DNA of 64,000 nucleotides, taken from Marinobacter salinexigens (GTDB lineage: Bacteria; Pseudomonadota; Gammaproteobacteria; Pseudomonadales; Oleiphilaceae). The position numbers and the translations under genes were made by a program. The stretch covers positions 176,860 to 240,859 of the forward strand of contig NZ_VTUU01000001.1 in the NCBI RefSeq assembly GCF_008370345.1, written 5' to 3'. This document shows positions 43,021 through 53,235 of this stretch, in pieces (positions within the stretch are counted from its first letter, which is position 1; each line of letters starts with the position of its first letter). The notes under the pieces were generated by a model that was given only the letters and a program-made list of their open reading frames with translations, did not search any database and was not told the origin of the DNA.

Positions 43021-43950
43021 ATGCAGATTCATATCCTCGGCTCCGCAGCCGGCGGCGGTTTCCCCCAGTGGAACTGCAACTGCGCCAACTGCGATGGTTT
43101 CCGCAAGGGAACTCTGAACGCCAAAGCACGTACTCAATCTTCCATTGCCGTCAGCGAAGACGGAGAACACTGGATTCTTTTCAATGCCTCGCCGGATATC
43201 CGCGCCCAACTGGCGTCGTTCGAGGCTATGCAGCCGGCCCGGCAACTCCGGGATACCGGCATTGACGCCATCCTGTTGATGGACAGCCAGGTGGATCACA
43301 CTACGGGACTGCTCTCGCTGCGAGAGGGCCTGCCGATGGATGTCTGGTGCACGGAGCAGGTACACCAGGATCTCAGCGGTGGCTTCCCGTTGTTTAACAT
43401 GCTTGAGCACTGGAACGGAGGCCTGAGCTGGCGCGAGATTGTCGCCTCGGAACAACAGGCGTTTACCATTCCCTGTGCGCCGTCCATTGAATTGACGGCC
43501 ATTCCGCTGTTGAGCAATGCGCCCCCGTATTCGCCGCGTCGTGACAACCCGCACCCGGGGGACAACATCGGTATTTTCCTGGAAGACACCCGCACCGGCC
43601 AGAAAGTGCTGTACGCACCAGGCCTGGGTAAACCGGATGAACGTATCCTCGGCTGGATGCGTAAAGCCGATGTACTGCTGGTGGATGGCACGGTCTGGCA
43701 CGATGACGAAATGATCCGTCAGGAAGTGGGCACAAAGACAGGTCAGGCGATGGGCCACCTGGCGCAATCCGGACCCGGCGGTATGATCGAAGTGCTCGAT
43801 ACCATGCCGGCCGACCGTAAAATTCTAATCCACATCAACAATACCAACCCGATCCTGAATGAGGATTCTGCCGAGCGCGCCGAACTGGGTCAGCACGGCA
43901 TTGAGGTTTCCTGGGATGGGATGCACATCGACTTGTGGGGGCAGTCATGA
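43021..43950 (+). CDS. pqqB: PQQ biosynthesis protein PqqB
   Basis: PqqB is a metallo-beta-lactamase-fold enzyme of PQQ synthesis, thought to hydroxylate a tyrosine-derived intermediate. The 309-residue protein starts [20 protein letters not shown], with the zinc-site cysteines in NCNCANC (near residues 18-24). It also has [22 protein letters not shown] and the C-terminal HINNTNPIL motif. The in-frame region before 43021 lacks family sequence and is excluded. pqqC overlaps it by four bases. Confidence 0.96.
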   Translation: MQIHILGSAAGGGFPQWNCNCANCDGFRKGTLNAKARTQSSIAVSEDGEHWILFNASPDIRAQLASFEAMQPARQLRDTGIDAILLMDSQVDHTTGLLSLREGLPMDVWCTEQVHQDLSGGFPLFNMLEHWNGGLSWREIVASEQQAFTIPCAPSIELTAIPLLSNAPPYSPRRDNPHPGDNIGIFLEDTRTGQKVLYAPGLGKPDERILGWMRKADVLLVDGTVWHDDEMIRQEVGTKTGQAMGHLAQSGPGGMIEVLDTMPADRKILIHINNTNPILNEDSAERAELGQHGIEVSWDGMHIDLWGQS

Positions 43951-44702
43951 ACGCAATCGCCAACACCACCATGAATCGACAGGATTTCGAACAGGCCCTC
44001 AGGGACAAAGGCCAGCTTTATCACATTCATCATCCCTACCATAAAGCCATGTATGGCGGGCAGTGCACCCCGGAGCAGATCCGCGGCTGGGTGGCAAACC
44101 GCTATTACTACCAGATCAATATCCCCCAGAAAGATGCGGCCATCATGGCCAATTGCCCGGATGCCAGCGTGCGCAGGATGTGGCTGCAAAGAATTCTGGA
44201 TCACGATGGCCATGAGGGTGATGCCGGCGGCATAGAAGCCTGGTTGTGTCTTGCGGAAGCGGTCGGCCTTAGCCGGGAAGAAGTGATTGATCAGCGCCAT
44301 GTACTGCCGGGCGTTCGTTTCGCGGTGGATGCCTATCTGAATTTCGCTCGCCGGGCGACCTGGCAGGAAGCAGCATGTTCGTCTCTCACCGAATTGTTTG
44401 CGCCGCAAATCCATCAATCCCGGCTGGATAGCTGGCCCCAGCACTATCCATGGATTGAAGAGGGTGGATACAGTTATTTCCGCAAGCGGCTGTCGGAAGC
44501 AAGGAGGGATGTAGAGCATGGTCTTCAGATTACCCTCGACCATTTCACGACGGCGGCCCAGCAGAGCCGGGCGCTGGAAATACTGCAATTCAAGCTGGAT
44601 ATCCTATGGTCTATGTTGGATTCGCTGACTATGGCTTACATGCATCAAACGCCCCCGTATCACACCGTCACCGACCAGCAAGTCTGGCATCGGGGGCTGT
44701 GA
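43947..44702 (+). CDS. pqqC: PQQ synthase PqqC
   Basis: PqqC is the cofactor-free oxidase that performs the final ring closure and eight-electron oxidation to PQQ. The 251-residue, all-helical protein shows [15 protein letters not shown] (near 26-40), [23 protein letters not shown] (near 43-66) and [17 protein letters not shown] (near 164-180), all family hallmarks. Its ATG overlaps the pqqB stop (ATGA), and pqqD follows directly. Confidence 0.97.
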   Translation: MNAIANTTMNRQDFEQALRDKGQLYHIHHPYHKAMYGGQCTPEQIRGWVANRYYYQINIPQKDAAIMANCPDASVRRMWLQRILDHDGHEGDAGGIEAWLCLAEAVGLSREEVIDQRHVLPGVRFAVDAYLNFARRATWQEAACSSLTELFAPQIHQSRLDSWPQHYPWIEEGGYSYFRKRLSEARRDVEHGLQITLDHFTTAAQQSRALEILQFKLDILWSMLDSLTMAYMHQTPPYHTVTDQQVWHRGL

Positions 44703-44725
44703 TGGAGCAGACGACGGAGGTAGCT

Positions 44726-44989
44726 ATGGCTAAAACCCCTAAGCTGCGCAGGGGCTTCCGCTTTCAGTGGGAACCAGCCCAGGAAAGCTACGTGCTGCTT
44801 TATCCAGAGGGTATGGTAAAGCTGAACGGCAGCGCCGGTGCTATTCTTAAAGAAGTGGATGGTGAGCGAAACGTAGACTCAATTGTGGCATCGCTGGAAC
44901 AGCAGTTTCCCGATGCAGGGCCCCTTGGCAAGGACGTAGAGGAGTTTTTGCAGGACGCGGAGAAGCAACACTGGATTGAACTGGTATGA
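44726..44989 (+). CDS. pqqD: PQQ biosynthesis peptide chaperone PqqD
   Basis: PqqD binds PqqA and presents it to PqqE. The 87-residue protein has the RiPP recognition-element fold pattern: [29 protein letters not shown] and a C-terminal helix ending ELV. Two starts are possible; GGAGG five bases before 44726 favours the one used here, while the ATG at 44702 overlapping the pqqC stop would add eight residues. It overlaps pqqE by four bases. Confidence 0.93.
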   Translation: MAKTPKLRRGFRFQWEPAQESYVLLYPEGMVKLNGSAGAILKEVDGERNVDSIVASLEQQFPDAGPLGKDVEEFLQDAEKQHWIELV

Positions 44990-46134
44990 ACGCTCCGGGG
45001 AAGCAACCCGACAATGTTTCTGTTGGACCGCCTCTGTGGTTGCTGGCGGAACTGACCTACCGCTGCCCGCTGCAGTGTCCTTATTGTTCCAATCCACTGG
45101 ACTTTGCCCAGACCGAACGTGAGCTGACGACAGAACAGTGGGTCAGTGTGTTGCGTCAGGGGCGGGCTATGGGCGCGGCTCAGCTGGGATTCTCAGGAGG
45201 GGAGCCCCTGGTTCGCCAGGACCTCCCGGAATTGATTGCTGAAGCGCGCGACCTGGGCTACTACACCAATCTGATTACTTCCGGCCTTGGCCTGAACTCC
45301 GCCAAGGTGGACGCATTCGCCGAGGCCGGGCTGGATCACATTCAGGTCAGTTTTCAGGCGTCCGATCCTGAACTCAATAATGCTGTCGCTGGTTCCCGCA
45401 AAGCCTTTGACCAGAAGCTGGCCATGGCCCGTGCGGTGAAAGAGGCGGGCTATCCGATGGTGCTTAACTTCGTGATCCATCGGCACAACATTCACCAAAT
45501 GAATGACATCATTGAGCTGTGTGACCGGCTCGGGGCGGACTACGTCGAGCTGGCCACCTGCCAGTATTACGGCTGGGCATTCAAAAACCGGGAAGGTCTG
45601 ATGCCCTCGCGGGGGCAGCTGGAGAAGGCAGAAGCTGAGGTGAATGCCTATCGGGCTCGCCTTCAGGATGCCGGCTCTGCGATGAAGCTGATCTTCGTGA
45701 CCCCGGATTATTACGAGGAACGTCCCAAGGCCTGTATGAATGGTTGGGGCAGCCTGTTCCTGACGGTGGCGCCGGACGGTACCGCTTTGCCCTGCCACAG
45801 CGCACGTATACTGCCCATCGATTTCCCCAATGTAACCGAGATGGAGCTTCGGGATGTCTGGTACAACAGCCCGGGATTCAACCACTACCGTGGTGATAGC
45901 TGGATGCCGGAACCCTGCCGATCCTGTGATGAGAAAGCAAAGGATTTTGGTGGTTGCCGTTGCCAGGCCTATATGCTGACCGGCAATGCGGATAACGCCG
46001 ATCCGGTTTGCGGAAAATCCCCGCATCACGACCGAATCCTTGCGGCGAGGAGAGCCGCCGACCACGCCACGGCAGGCATTGAAGAACTGACCTTCCGAAA
46101 TGCCGACAACTCTCGCCTCTTCTACCGGGGCTGA
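44986..46134 (+). CDS. pqqE: PqqA peptide cyclase PqqE (radical SAM)
   Basis: PqqE forms the Glu-Tyr carbon-carbon crosslink in PqqA, the first step of PQQ synthesis. The 382-residue protein has the radical SAM cluster motif Cys27-x3-Cys31-x2-Cys34 in CPLQCPYC, a GGEPL motif and a C-terminal SPASM domain with Cys in [35 protein letters not shown] and [10 protein letters not shown]. Starts four bases before the pqqD stop and overlaps the peptidase gene by 35 bases. Confidence 0.97.
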   Translation: MNAPGKQPDNVSVGPPLWLLAELTYRCPLQCPYCSNPLDFAQTERELTTEQWVSVLRQGRAMGAAQLGFSGGEPLVRQDLPELIAEARDLGYYTNLITSGLGLNSAKVDAFAEAGLDHIQVSFQASDPELNNAVAGSRKAFDQKLAMARAVKEAGYPMVLNFVIHRHNIHQMNDIIELCDRLGADYVELATCQYYGWAFKNREGLMPSRGQLEKAEAEVNAYRARLQDAGSAMKLIFVTPDYYEERPKACMNGWGSLFLTVAPDGTALPCHSARILPIDFPNVTEMELRDVWYNSPGFNHYRGDSWMPEPCRSCDEKAKDFGGCRCQAYMLTGNADNADPVCGKSPHHDRILAARRAADHATAGIEELTFRNADNSRLFYRG

Positions 46135-47998
46135 TCGCGCCCCATTTCCTTCCCTGGCTGCCAGGAGACTGACGGCCTGGCAGGCTGCGGGCGCGCTTCG
46201 CCAGATCGGTGATCTGGTGGTTTCCGGGGAGGGCGTTTTCTGGCTAAGCCATGAGCCGACCCTGGGATACGCTGTTCTTGATGGCCTTCGTGAGGGCGTC
46301 CGGTTAGCCGGGGCTGTCGAGCCGGCCGCCATCCGAAGCCGGGTCAATGGGTACGGTGGAGGAGCGCTGTGCGCAGGTGCCTCAGGACTTTTTGCCGTAT
46401 CAGAGACACAGCAGATTCTGCGGGTAATGCCAGATGGTTCGGACGTTACCGAGCTTACCCGGGAGGGCAGCGGACATTTCGGAGGTTTGGTCACCGATGA
46501 CACGCGGTCACGGGTGTTGGCGGTGCGGGAGTATGAAGGCGCCCAGAGCCTGGTTGCTATCGACGACACCGGCCAGATCCGGACTCTTCATCTGGGGAAT
46601 GATTTCTATAGCGCACCTGCGGTGTCGGCCGACGGTCAACGTCTGGCCTGGGTGTCCTGGCAGTTGCCTGATATGCCGTGGGTAGAGTCGGTGCTCTGGA
46701 CAGCGGATGTGACGCCCGATGGAGAACTGGCTAATCCCAGGTGCTGGCCATCGCCGACCCAGGGCTGCATACAGCAGCCGGTATTCGAGGGTGACCAGCT
46801 CTGGGTGCTGTCAGATCACGACGGGTGGTGGCAGCCCTACCGGTTTTCGGAGCGCCTGGGCCAAGGGCTCTGGCACAAAGACACCACCGTTGAGCTGGAC
46901 CACGGGAATGCCCCGTGGCAGTTGGGGGAACGCCACCACTGTCTCTTTGCTCAGGACGGCTGGGCAAGGGTTCGGTATCACAGGGGTGTCGGGGAATTGT
47001 GGCTCAACCATTCTGAACTGCTGGCTCCGGTCCGTGTAGCGGAAGACTGGACGGATTTTCGGGCACTCCGTTATTGCGAGGGACATCTCTATTGCATTGC
47101 TCGTTCCGCAACTGTGATGGATGCGGTTCTGAGAATCGATCCGTTGACCGGCCACATTGAGGTCCTGGCCGGTGGAGATGCTCCATGGGACGATGTCGCC
47201 CCGGTCCTCCCGGAATGGTTTCAGCTTCCGGGAGGTGATGAAGCGGTTCAAGGATTCCTGTACACCCCCCGGGATGATGAAGAGCAGTCTTGGCCCCTTA
47301 TCCTGATTGCCCACGGGGGGCCAACATCGGCGGTTTACCCTGTACTCAACCCGCAAATACAGTTCTGGTGTCAGCGAGGATTTGCCGTGGCTGAAGTTAA
47401 CTATCGGGGAAGTACGGGGGCTGGCAGGGTGTTCCGCATGGCCCTGAAAGGGCAGTGGGGCGTGGCCGATGTAGAGGATATGGAGCGGGCCGCTGATTAT
47501 CTGGCCGCTTATGGGAATATTGATGGCCGCCGGATCTTTATCCAGGGGCGGAGTTCCGGAGGTTACACCGCTTTAATGGCGCTGGTGCGCAGCGACAGGT
47601 TTGCTGGCGGCGCCAGTCTGTATGGTGTTAGTGACCCCATGCGGCTCAGGTCTGTGACTCATCGTTTTGAATCCGGTTACCTGGATTGGCTGCTGGGAGC
47701 TCCGGGCTCAACGGGACAGCACTGGGATGAGAGGACACCACGGTACCGGGCAGCGAATATATCAGCGCCCTGCATTTTTTTTCAGGGAGGCCAGGATCGC
47801 GTTGTGGTGCCTGAGCAGACCCGGGCTATGGTGGCGGCGATCCGGGAGGCTGGTGGCAGCCCGGAACTATTCTGGTTTGAGGATGAAGGGCATGGATTCC
47901 GGCGCCAGGAAAATCAGGCGGCGATGCTGGAGTGGCTTCACAGCTTTTATCGTAAACATATCCGAAAGCCCAATGAACCCACGGAAAACTTGAGTTAA
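46100..47998 (+). CDS. pqqH: S9 prolyl-oligopeptidase-type peptidase of the pqq operon (PqqH)
   Basis: A 632-residue serine peptidase. Residues about 30-370 form a beta-propeller, followed by the alpha/beta-hydrolase domain. The catalytic Ser485 lies in [10 protein letters not shown], with Asp in [10 protein letters not shown] and His in EDEGHGFR. In P. aeruginosa the equivalent gene after pqqE is pqqH; such a peptidase may help process PqqA in place of a PqqF protease, none of which is in this window. The start at 46100 lies inside pqqE; no later ATG gives a full propeller. No signal peptide is seen, so it is cytosolic. Confidence 0.86.
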   Translation: MPTTLASSTGADRAPFPSLAARRLTAWQAAGALRQIGDLVVSGEGVFWLSHEPTLGYAVLDGLREGVRLAGAVEPAAIRSRVNGYGGGALCAGASGLFAVSETQQILRVMPDGSDVTELTREGSGHFGGLVTDDTRSRVLAVREYEGAQSLVAIDDTGQIRTLHLGNDFYSAPAVSADGQRLAWVSWQLPDMPWVESVLWTADVTPDGELANPRCWPSPTQGCIQQPVFEGDQLWVLSDHDGWWQPYRFSERLGQGLWHKDTTVELDHGNAPWQLGERHHCLFAQDGWARVRYHRGVGELWLNHSELLAPVRVAEDWTDFRALRYCEGHLYCIARSATVMDAVLRIDPLTGHIEVLAGGDAPWDDVAPVLPEWFQLPGGDEAVQGFLYTPRDDEEQSWPLILIAHGGPTSAVYPVLNPQIQFWCQRGFAVAEVNYRGSTGAGRVFRMALKGQWGVADVEDMERAADYLAAYGNIDGRRIFIQGRSSGGYTALMALVRSDRFAGGASLYGVSDPMRLRSVTHRFESGYLDWLLGAPGSTGQHWDERTPRYRAANISAPCIFFQGGQDRVVVPEQTRAMVAAIREAGGSPELFWFEDEGHGFRRQENQAAMLEWLHSFYRKHIRKPNEPTENLS

Positions 47999-48042
47999 AC
48001 TCTCGACTATTCCTATAAGAACAAGTCGTCGAGTACAGGTCC

Positions 48043-49206
48043 ATGAGTCACGATATTTCAGCCCTCCGCAAGTTTGTTTCCCCGGAAATTGTTTTTGGGG
48101 CCGGGTCCCGTAAATCGGTCGCCAATTTTGCCAGCAACTTTGGTGCGCGGCATGTGTTTCTGGTGTCTGATCCGGGGGTTGCGGCAGCAGGATGGGTGCA
48201 GGAAATCGTAGAGCTGCTGACGGCGGCGGGCATCCGGTCAACGTTATTTACCGGAGTGTCGCCCAACCCGAAAGCAGAAGAGGTGATGGCCGGAGCGGAA
48301 CTCTATAAAAGCCAGGAATGCGATGTCATCGTGGCTATCGGCGGTGGAAGTCCGATGGATTGCGCGAAAGGTATCGGTATTGTTGCGACCGATGGCCGCC
48401 ACATTATCGAATTTGAAGGTGTCGATACGATCACCACGCCACCGCCGCCACTGATCCTGATTCCTACAACAGCGGGTACCTCGGCAGATGTCTCGCAGTT
48501 TGCCATCATTTCCGACCCGGACCGGCGCTTCAAGTTTTCGATCATCAGTAAAGCCGTAGTACCTGATGTATCCCTTATTGACCCCCAAGTGACCGAAACC
48601 ATGGACGCCTACCTGACAGCCTGTACCGGTGTCGATGCCATGGTTCATGCCATCGAAGCATTTGTTTCCACCGGCAGCGGCCCGTTGACCGATACCCATG
48701 CCCTGGAAGCGATCAGACTGATCAACCGCAATCTGGAACCGCTGATTAATAACACCTCGGATCCTTTCTTGCGGGAACAGATCATGCTGGCCTCCATGCA
48801 GGCCGGGCTTGCGTTCTCGAATGCCATTCTTGGTGCGGTTCACGCCATGTCTCACAGCCTGGGTGGTTTCCTGGATCTGCCTCATGGCCTGTGCAATGCG
48901 CTGCTGCTGGAACATGTGGTTGCCTATAATTTCACCTCAGCGGAAGACCGTTTTCGCCGGGTCGCAGAAGCGATGGATATTGATACCCGTGGCATGAGCA
49001 AACCGGAGATCAAGACGCGCCTGATGAATCGCATCATCGAGCTGAAAAAGAAAGTGGGACTGGAAGCCAGACTGACTGAATTGGGCGTGACGGTTTCCGA
49101 TATTCCGTACCTGTCCGGGTTTGCCCTGCAAGACCCCTGTATTCTTACCAATCCCCGCAAATCGTCGCTGCGGGATGTTCAGGTTGTCTATGAAGAAGCC
49201 CTCTGA
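48043..49206 (+). CDS. ercA: Iron-type alcohol dehydrogenase, ErcA-like
   Basis: A 387-residue group III alcohol dehydrogenase fold. It shows IVFGAGSRK, VIAIGGGSPMDCAKGI (nucleotide-binding, about 96-111), IPTTAGTSADVSQF and metal-ligand motifs AMSHSLGGFLDLPHGLCNALLLEHV (split near 266-290) with the His residues that bind the metal. In Pseudomonas ErcA is reported as part of the signalling cascade that controls ethanol oxidation, beside the kinase ErcS, more than as a catabolic enzyme. The same arrangement is seen here: ercS overlaps its end by 17 bases. Confidence 0.88.
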   Translation: MSHDISALRKFVSPEIVFGAGSRKSVANFASNFGARHVFLVSDPGVAAAGWVQEIVELLTAAGIRSTLFTGVSPNPKAEEVMAGAELYKSQECDVIVAIGGGSPMDCAKGIGIVATDGRHIIEFEGVDTITTPPPPLILIPTTAGTSADVSQFAIISDPDRRFKFSIISKAVVPDVSLIDPQVTETMDAYLTACTGVDAMVHAIEAFVSTGSGPLTDTHALEAIRLINRNLEPLINNTSDPFLREQIMLASMQAGLAFSNAILGAVHAMSHSLGGFLDLPHGLCNALLLEHVVAYNFTSAEDRFRRVAEAMDIDTRGMSKPEIKTRLMNRIIELKKKVGLEARLTELGVTVSDIPYLSGFALQDPCILTNPRKSSLRDVQVVYEEAL

Positions 49207-50929
49207 TGAACAGGACAGCCGATACGGCATAGGTGACCTGTTAGGACTCGGCAGCCACTCCGTTCGCAAGAACTACTATCCGGCGCTTCAGGAACAGATT
49301 GATGAGCTGGAACAGGAACGTAACCGGTACAAATGGCTGTTTGAGAATGCCTTGCACGGCATCTTTCAGGCTAACTTCCGGGGTGGCTTCCTGGCCTGCA
49401 ACCCCGCCATGGCCAGGCTCTGCGGCTATGACAGTCCGGAAGATCTGACGAAACGGGTCATCCGGCTTCGGGAACAGCTATTTTTCTCCGTATCGGAGTT
49501 CGACAAGATCCGCCAGGAGCTTCTGGATAACGGTAGCCTGAGCGCCCGGGAAACCCTGTTTCGCAGGGCTGATCAAACCCCCGTTCATGTGGCGATCACC
49601 TTGCTCCGTCGGCCGGACCTGGGACCGGAGATCGTCGTTGCCTTCGTGGCTGATATTACTGAAAGAGTCCAGGCGCGGCAGAAGCTTGAACAACTGAACC
49701 AGGACCTTGAGGCCCGGGTTGAGGAGCGCACAGAGGCACTGCAGAATGCCAACGTGGGGCTGCGCTACCAAATCGAAGAGCGGGAAAAGGTGGAAAAGGA
49801 GCTGGTGGTCGCAGTTGACGCTGCCAAAGAGGCCAATCGCAGCAAAGACAAATACCTCGCCGCTGCCAGCCATGACTTGCTACAGCCACTCAACGCCGCT
49901 CGTCTGATGGTCTCGGCGCTGCAGGACAGCACTCTGCCACCGGCGGAAACCCGGATGGTGCACCAGATTCATCGGGCTCTTGAGGGAGCGGAAGATCTGC
50001 TGGCGGACCTGCTCGATATCTCCAAGCTGGATCAGCAGGCCATGCAGCCGGACCTGATCTACGCAGATCTGGAGTTCGGGCTTAAAGCGCTGAGTGAGGA
50101 GTTTGATGCAGTAGCCTCGAACGCCGGGCTGGATTTTCGGGTCAGGACCTGTCCGGCGGTGGTGAAAACTGACCAGCGAATGCTGGCGCGGATTGTCCGT
50201 AACCTGTTGAGCAATGCGTTCCGCTATACCCGAAAAGGGGGCATCCTGCTGTCCACGAGGCTCCGGGATGGCGATCTGTGCATAGAAATCTGGGATACCG
50301 GCGTCGGGATCGAAGAAAACAAACTCAAGGATATTTTCACCGAGTTTCATCAGTTATTACCTCAGGGCACAGGTGGCAGGCAGGGCGTGGGGCTTGGGCT
50401 GGCCATCGTCGAGCGGATGATCCGGGTACTCGGTTACAGGATCGATGTGGTATCGCGACCGGGGCGGGGCTCCCGCTTTACCATCACCATTCCTGCTGAG
50501 CATCTCACGGATCATAAGCCGGTGGTCAGGGATACGACCGTGCCATCATTCGATACCGGCCTGGAAGGCGTAAAAATCCTCGTCATCGACAACGAACCGG
50601 CAGTACAGGAGAGCATGACGGCCCTGTTGGAGCGCTGGGGTTGTGAGGTGACACCCGCGGCCAGCGACAGCGACGCGCTGGAAGCATTAACGGATTTCCC
50701 TGACGTCATCCTGGCAGACTTCCATCTTGATCACGACCGTACCGGATTTGAAGCCATTCATGCTATTCGCCGCTCGCTGGGCGAGGATATTCCGGCCGCG
50801 ATCATTACCGCAGACCGTAGCGATGAAACCCGTCAACTTCTCCGCGCGCAGTATCTGCCGATTCTGAACAAACCCGTCAAACCGAACCGCCTCAGGGCGT
50901 TGCTGATCAGCCTGTTGTCCGCCCGCTGA
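49190..50929 (+). CDS. ercS: PAS hybrid sensor histidine kinase, ErcS-like
   Basis: A soluble hybrid kinase of 579 residues: N-terminal coiled coil (about 33-48), one PAS domain (about 48-165, LFENALHGIFQANFRGGFLAC), a second coiled coil, HisKA with His228 in AAASHDLLQPLNAARL, HATPase (NLLSNAFRYT, DTGVGIE, GVGLGLAI) and a receiver with Asp510 in ILADFHLDHDRTGF. It is a shorter paralogue of the kinase at 12786, sharing the SHDLLQPLNAARL box and the receiver layout. It overlaps ercA by 17 bases. The ATG at 49190 is used because the longer frame is only shadow of ercA. It ends in a small hairpin. Confidence 0.88.
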   Translation: MKKPSDEQDSRYGIGDLLGLGSHSVRKNYYPALQEQIDELEQERNRYKWLFENALHGIFQANFRGGFLACNPAMARLCGYDSPEDLTKRVIRLREQLFFSVSEFDKIRQELLDNGSLSARETLFRRADQTPVHVAITLLRRPDLGPEIVVAFVADITERVQARQKLEQLNQDLEARVEERTEALQNANVGLRYQIEEREKVEKELVVAVDAAKEANRSKDKYLAAASHDLLQPLNAARLMVSALQDSTLPPAETRMVHQIHRALEGAEDLLADLLDISKLDQQAMQPDLIYADLEFGLKALSEEFDAVASNAGLDFRVRTCPAVVKTDQRMLARIVRNLLSNAFRYTRKGGILLSTRLRDGDLCIEIWDTGVGIEENKLKDIFTEFHQLLPQGTGGRQGVGLGLAIVERMIRVLGYRIDVVSRPGRGSRFTITIPAEHLTDHKPVVRDTTVPSFDTGLEGVKILVIDNEPAVQESMTALLERWGCEVTPAASDSDALEALTDFPDVILADFHLDHDRTGFEAIHAIRRSLGEDIPAAIITADRSDETRQLLRAQYLPILNKPVKPNRLRALLISLLSAR

Positions 50930-50936
50930 CACGTCC

Positions 50937-50953
50937 CCGGCGTTTACCGCCGG
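50937..50953 (+). terminator. Small hairpin after ercS
   Basis: Stem CCGGCG (50937-50942), loop TTTAC, stem CGCCGG (50948-50953), just after the ercS stop. There is no T-run, so it is at best a weak terminator. Confidence 0.35.
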
Positions 50954-51004
50954 AACGACTAAACTTATCCGGGAATAGTTGGTCGAAAATTTCAGTAGGG
51001 GGCA

Positions 51005-51292
51005 ATGATGACTGTTCAGGACAATCGACTCACCAATCATGAAGTAACCATCTGCCTGGCGGGCGGTGCCGTGCTGGGGCCTTTCAATGCGACGTGGAGC
51101 CAGGGAGAGGGCGGCGATGTCCGCGAACTGGTGCGGGAATACGATGCCTGGTTACAGGGCGAGAAGCAGCAGCGGTTCAAGTTCCACCTGCATGATACCT
51201 ATACCAACACAGTGCATACCCTGGTGTTGAATTTTGAGCAGGTTACCGGCATCTGTGATCATGTAAGGCTGAGATCCCACGAAGGAACGTAA
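51005..51292 (+). CDS. Small conserved hypothetical protein
   Basis: A 95-residue cytosolic protein (or 94 from the second ATG at 51008) with a preceding AGGGGG run. It is rich in Glu, His and Thr and has no signal peptide, membrane helix or recognised motif. I do not know its function. It lies 18 bases before fumC on the same strand and may share its transcript. Confidence 0.65.
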   Translation: MMTVQDNRLTNHEVTICLAGGAVLGPFNATWSQGEGGDVRELVREYDAWLQGEKQQRFKFHLHDTYTNTVHTLVLNFEQVTGICDHVRLRSHEGT

Positions 51293-51310
51293 CCGCTGAA
51301 AGGAGGTATC

Positions 51311-52687
51311 GTGAGCGATTACCGAGTAGAGCATGATAGCCTGGGTGAGGTACAGGTGCCGTCTGATGCGCTCTGGGGCGCGCAGACCCAACGCGCGGTG
51401 GAGAACTTTCCCGTCAGCGGGCAGGTTATGCCCCCGGATTTCATTACCGCAGTTGCCCGGATCAAGAGAGCTGCTGCGGAGGCTAACGCGAGCCTGGGAT
51501 TTCTGGAGAATCCACAGCGCGATGCCATCCTCGACGCCTGTGACCGGTTGATTGCCGGAGAGTTCGCTGACCAGTTCCCGGTTGATCGTTACCAGACCGG
51601 GTCGGGAACCAGTACCAACATGAACGTGAATGAGGTGATTTCGGCAATCGCGGGCAAGGCCGGTGTTCAGGTACATCCGAATGATCACGTCAATATGAGC
51701 CAAAGCTCCAACGATGTGATTCCCACTGCTATTCACATCAGCTCGGTTATTGCGGTCAAGGAACAACTGATCCCTGCGCTGACGCACCTGCGCGGCGTTA
51801 TCTATGAGAGGGAAGCCCATTTTTCGGACCAGGTGAAGACCGGCCGGACCCACCTGATGGACGCCATGCCGGTGACGCTTGGTCAGGAAATACGAACCTG
51901 GCGGGAGCAGCTCCTGGCCGCCGAGGAACGGGTAGAGCGGGCTGCGGATGATCTGTTGGCTCTTCCCCAGGGCGGTACCGCTGTCGGTACTGGTGTGAAT
52001 GCCGCCCCCGAGTTTGCTAATCAGTTCGTCCGCTTCCTCAAGTCTGGTACCGGGTACGGTTTCCGGTCGATGGAGCACAAATTCGTTGGACAGAGCGCCG
52101 TGGACGGGCCGGTTGCGTTGTCGGCGCAGCTCCGTGGTGTTGCGATCGTACTGACCAAGATGGCGAACGACCTGCGCTGGATGAACAGCGGCCCTATTCA
52201 TGGTCTTGCAGAGATAAGTCTGCCGGCATTGCAGCCAGGCAGTAGCATCATGCCGGGTAAGGTGAACCCGGTTATACCCGAGTCTGTCGCCATGGTTGGA
52301 GCTCAGGTGATGGGGCTGGACACGGCGGTAGCGGTAGCCGGGCAGTCCGGTAACTTTCAGCTGAATGTAATGCTCCCATTGGTGGGCGCTAACCTGCTGG
52401 ATATGACCAGCTTGCTCGCAAAGGCGGGGAGTATGCTTGCGGATAAGGCCATCAGGGAATTTATCGTTAACGCGGATACCCTGAATGAGGGGGTGGGCAG
52501 AAATCCGGTGCTGGTGACAGCCCTGAACCCGGAAATCGGCTACAGCCTGGCGGCGGACATAGCCAAAGAGGCCTATAGCACTGGCCGGCCAGTGATTGAT
52601 GTTGCTGAAGAACGAAGTGGCCTCAGCCGGAAGCGACTGGAAGAGCTGATGGACCCTTTGAAACTGACCCGTGGCGGGCTGGCCTGA
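51311..52687 (+). CDS. fumC: Fumarate hydratase class II (FumC)
   Basis: FumC interconverts fumarate and malate in the citric acid cycle without an iron-sulfur cluster. The 458-residue protein of the normal length shows YRVEHDSLGEVQVPSDALWGAQT at the N terminus, the TGSGTSTNMNVNEV active-site region (near 97-110) and the superfamily signature GSSIMPGKVNPV (near 312-323). It begins with GTG at 51311 after an AAGGAGG ribosome-binding site four bases away. The iron-free enzyme is often used under iron limitation or oxidative stress in other bacteria. Confidence 0.96.
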   Translation: MSDYRVEHDSLGEVQVPSDALWGAQTQRAVENFPVSGQVMPPDFITAVARIKRAAAEANASLGFLENPQRDAILDACDRLIAGEFADQFPVDRYQTGSGTSTNMNVNEVISAIAGKAGVQVHPNDHVNMSQSSNDVIPTAIHISSVIAVKEQLIPALTHLRGVIYEREAHFSDQVKTGRTHLMDAMPVTLGQEIRTWREQLLAAEERVERAADDLLALPQGGTAVGTGVNAAPEFANQFVRFLKSGTGYGFRSMEHKFVGQSAVDGPVALSAQLRGVAIVLTKMANDLRWMNSGPIHGLAEISLPALQPGSSIMPGKVNPVIPESVAMVGAQVMGLDTAVAVAGQSGNFQLNVMLPLVGANLLDMTSLLAKAGSMLADKAIREFIVNADTLNEGVGRNPVLVTALNPEIGYSLAADIAKEAYSTGRPVIDVAEERSGLSRKRLEELMDPLKLTRGGLA

Positions 52688-52733
52688 TCCGGCACCAGCA
52701 GAGGTGTATCTGACGTAGAGGGAGTACAGGCGC

Positions 52734-53216
52734 TTGCTGATACCCTTTGAGTTATTCGTCATGCTGGTGCTTGCCAATGGCGCGCCGGTTGTGGTGGCCA
52801 AGGTTCTCAAAAACCGCTGGGCCGCTCCCGTTGATGGTGGTCGGCTCTGGGCAGATGGCCGGCCGGTACTGGGGCGCAGCAAAACATGGCGGGGCCTGAT
52901 AGCGGGCATCATCACTTGCGCCCTGTTTTCCCTTGTCACCGGGCTCGGCCTGATCTTCGGGGCACTGTTTGGTTTGCTGGCGTTGCTGGGGGATATTGTC
53001 AGCAGCTTCGTGAAGCGCCGGCTGGGGTTGTTATCCAGTGGTCGGGCGGTCGGGCTGGATCAGATACCTGAGGCGTTATTGCCGATGATATTGGCTATGT
53101 TCTGGTTGCCGCTCAGTGTTCTGGACGGCCTGCTCATTGTGGCGTTATTTACTCTCTCCAACATTTACTTCTCACCGATTCTTTACCGGCTCGGCATCCG
53201 CCGCCATCCGCACTAG
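52734..53216 (+). CDS. CDP-archaeol synthase-like (CarS) membrane protein
   Basis: A 160-residue integral membrane protein with about four hydrophobic helices and the CarS/DUF46 pattern: NGAPVVVAKVLKNRW near the start, DGRPVLGRSKTWRG (near 41-54) and GDIVSSFVKRRLGLLSSGRAVGLDQIPEALLP (split near 85-116). Archaeal CarS activates archaetidic acid with CTP; the function of bacterial members is not known and probably concerns lipid head-group activation. It starts with TTG at 52734, preceded by AGGGAG about nine bases away. It is convergent with the phosphoesterase gene. Confidence 0.78.
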   Translation: MLIPFELFVMLVLANGAPVVVAKVLKNRWAAPVDGGRLWADGRPVLGRSKTWRGLIAGIITCALFSLVTGLGLIFGALFGLLALLGDIVSSFVKRRLGLLSSGRAVGLDQIPEALLPMILAMFWLPLSVLDGLLIVALFTLSNIYFSPILYRLGIRRHPH

Positions 53217-53235
53217 TGCTTCGATATCGCCAGCC

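Noticed and set aside
45193..46569. 458-codon open frame antisense to pqqE and pqqH
   Set aside because: It lies opposite two conserved genes, has a Ser/Arg/Pro-rich random composition and no recognisable domain.
51152..52939. 595-codon open frame antisense to fumC
   Set aside because: It is a mirror of a well-supported gene in GC-rich DNA. The product has no family pattern, and fumC explains the region fully.
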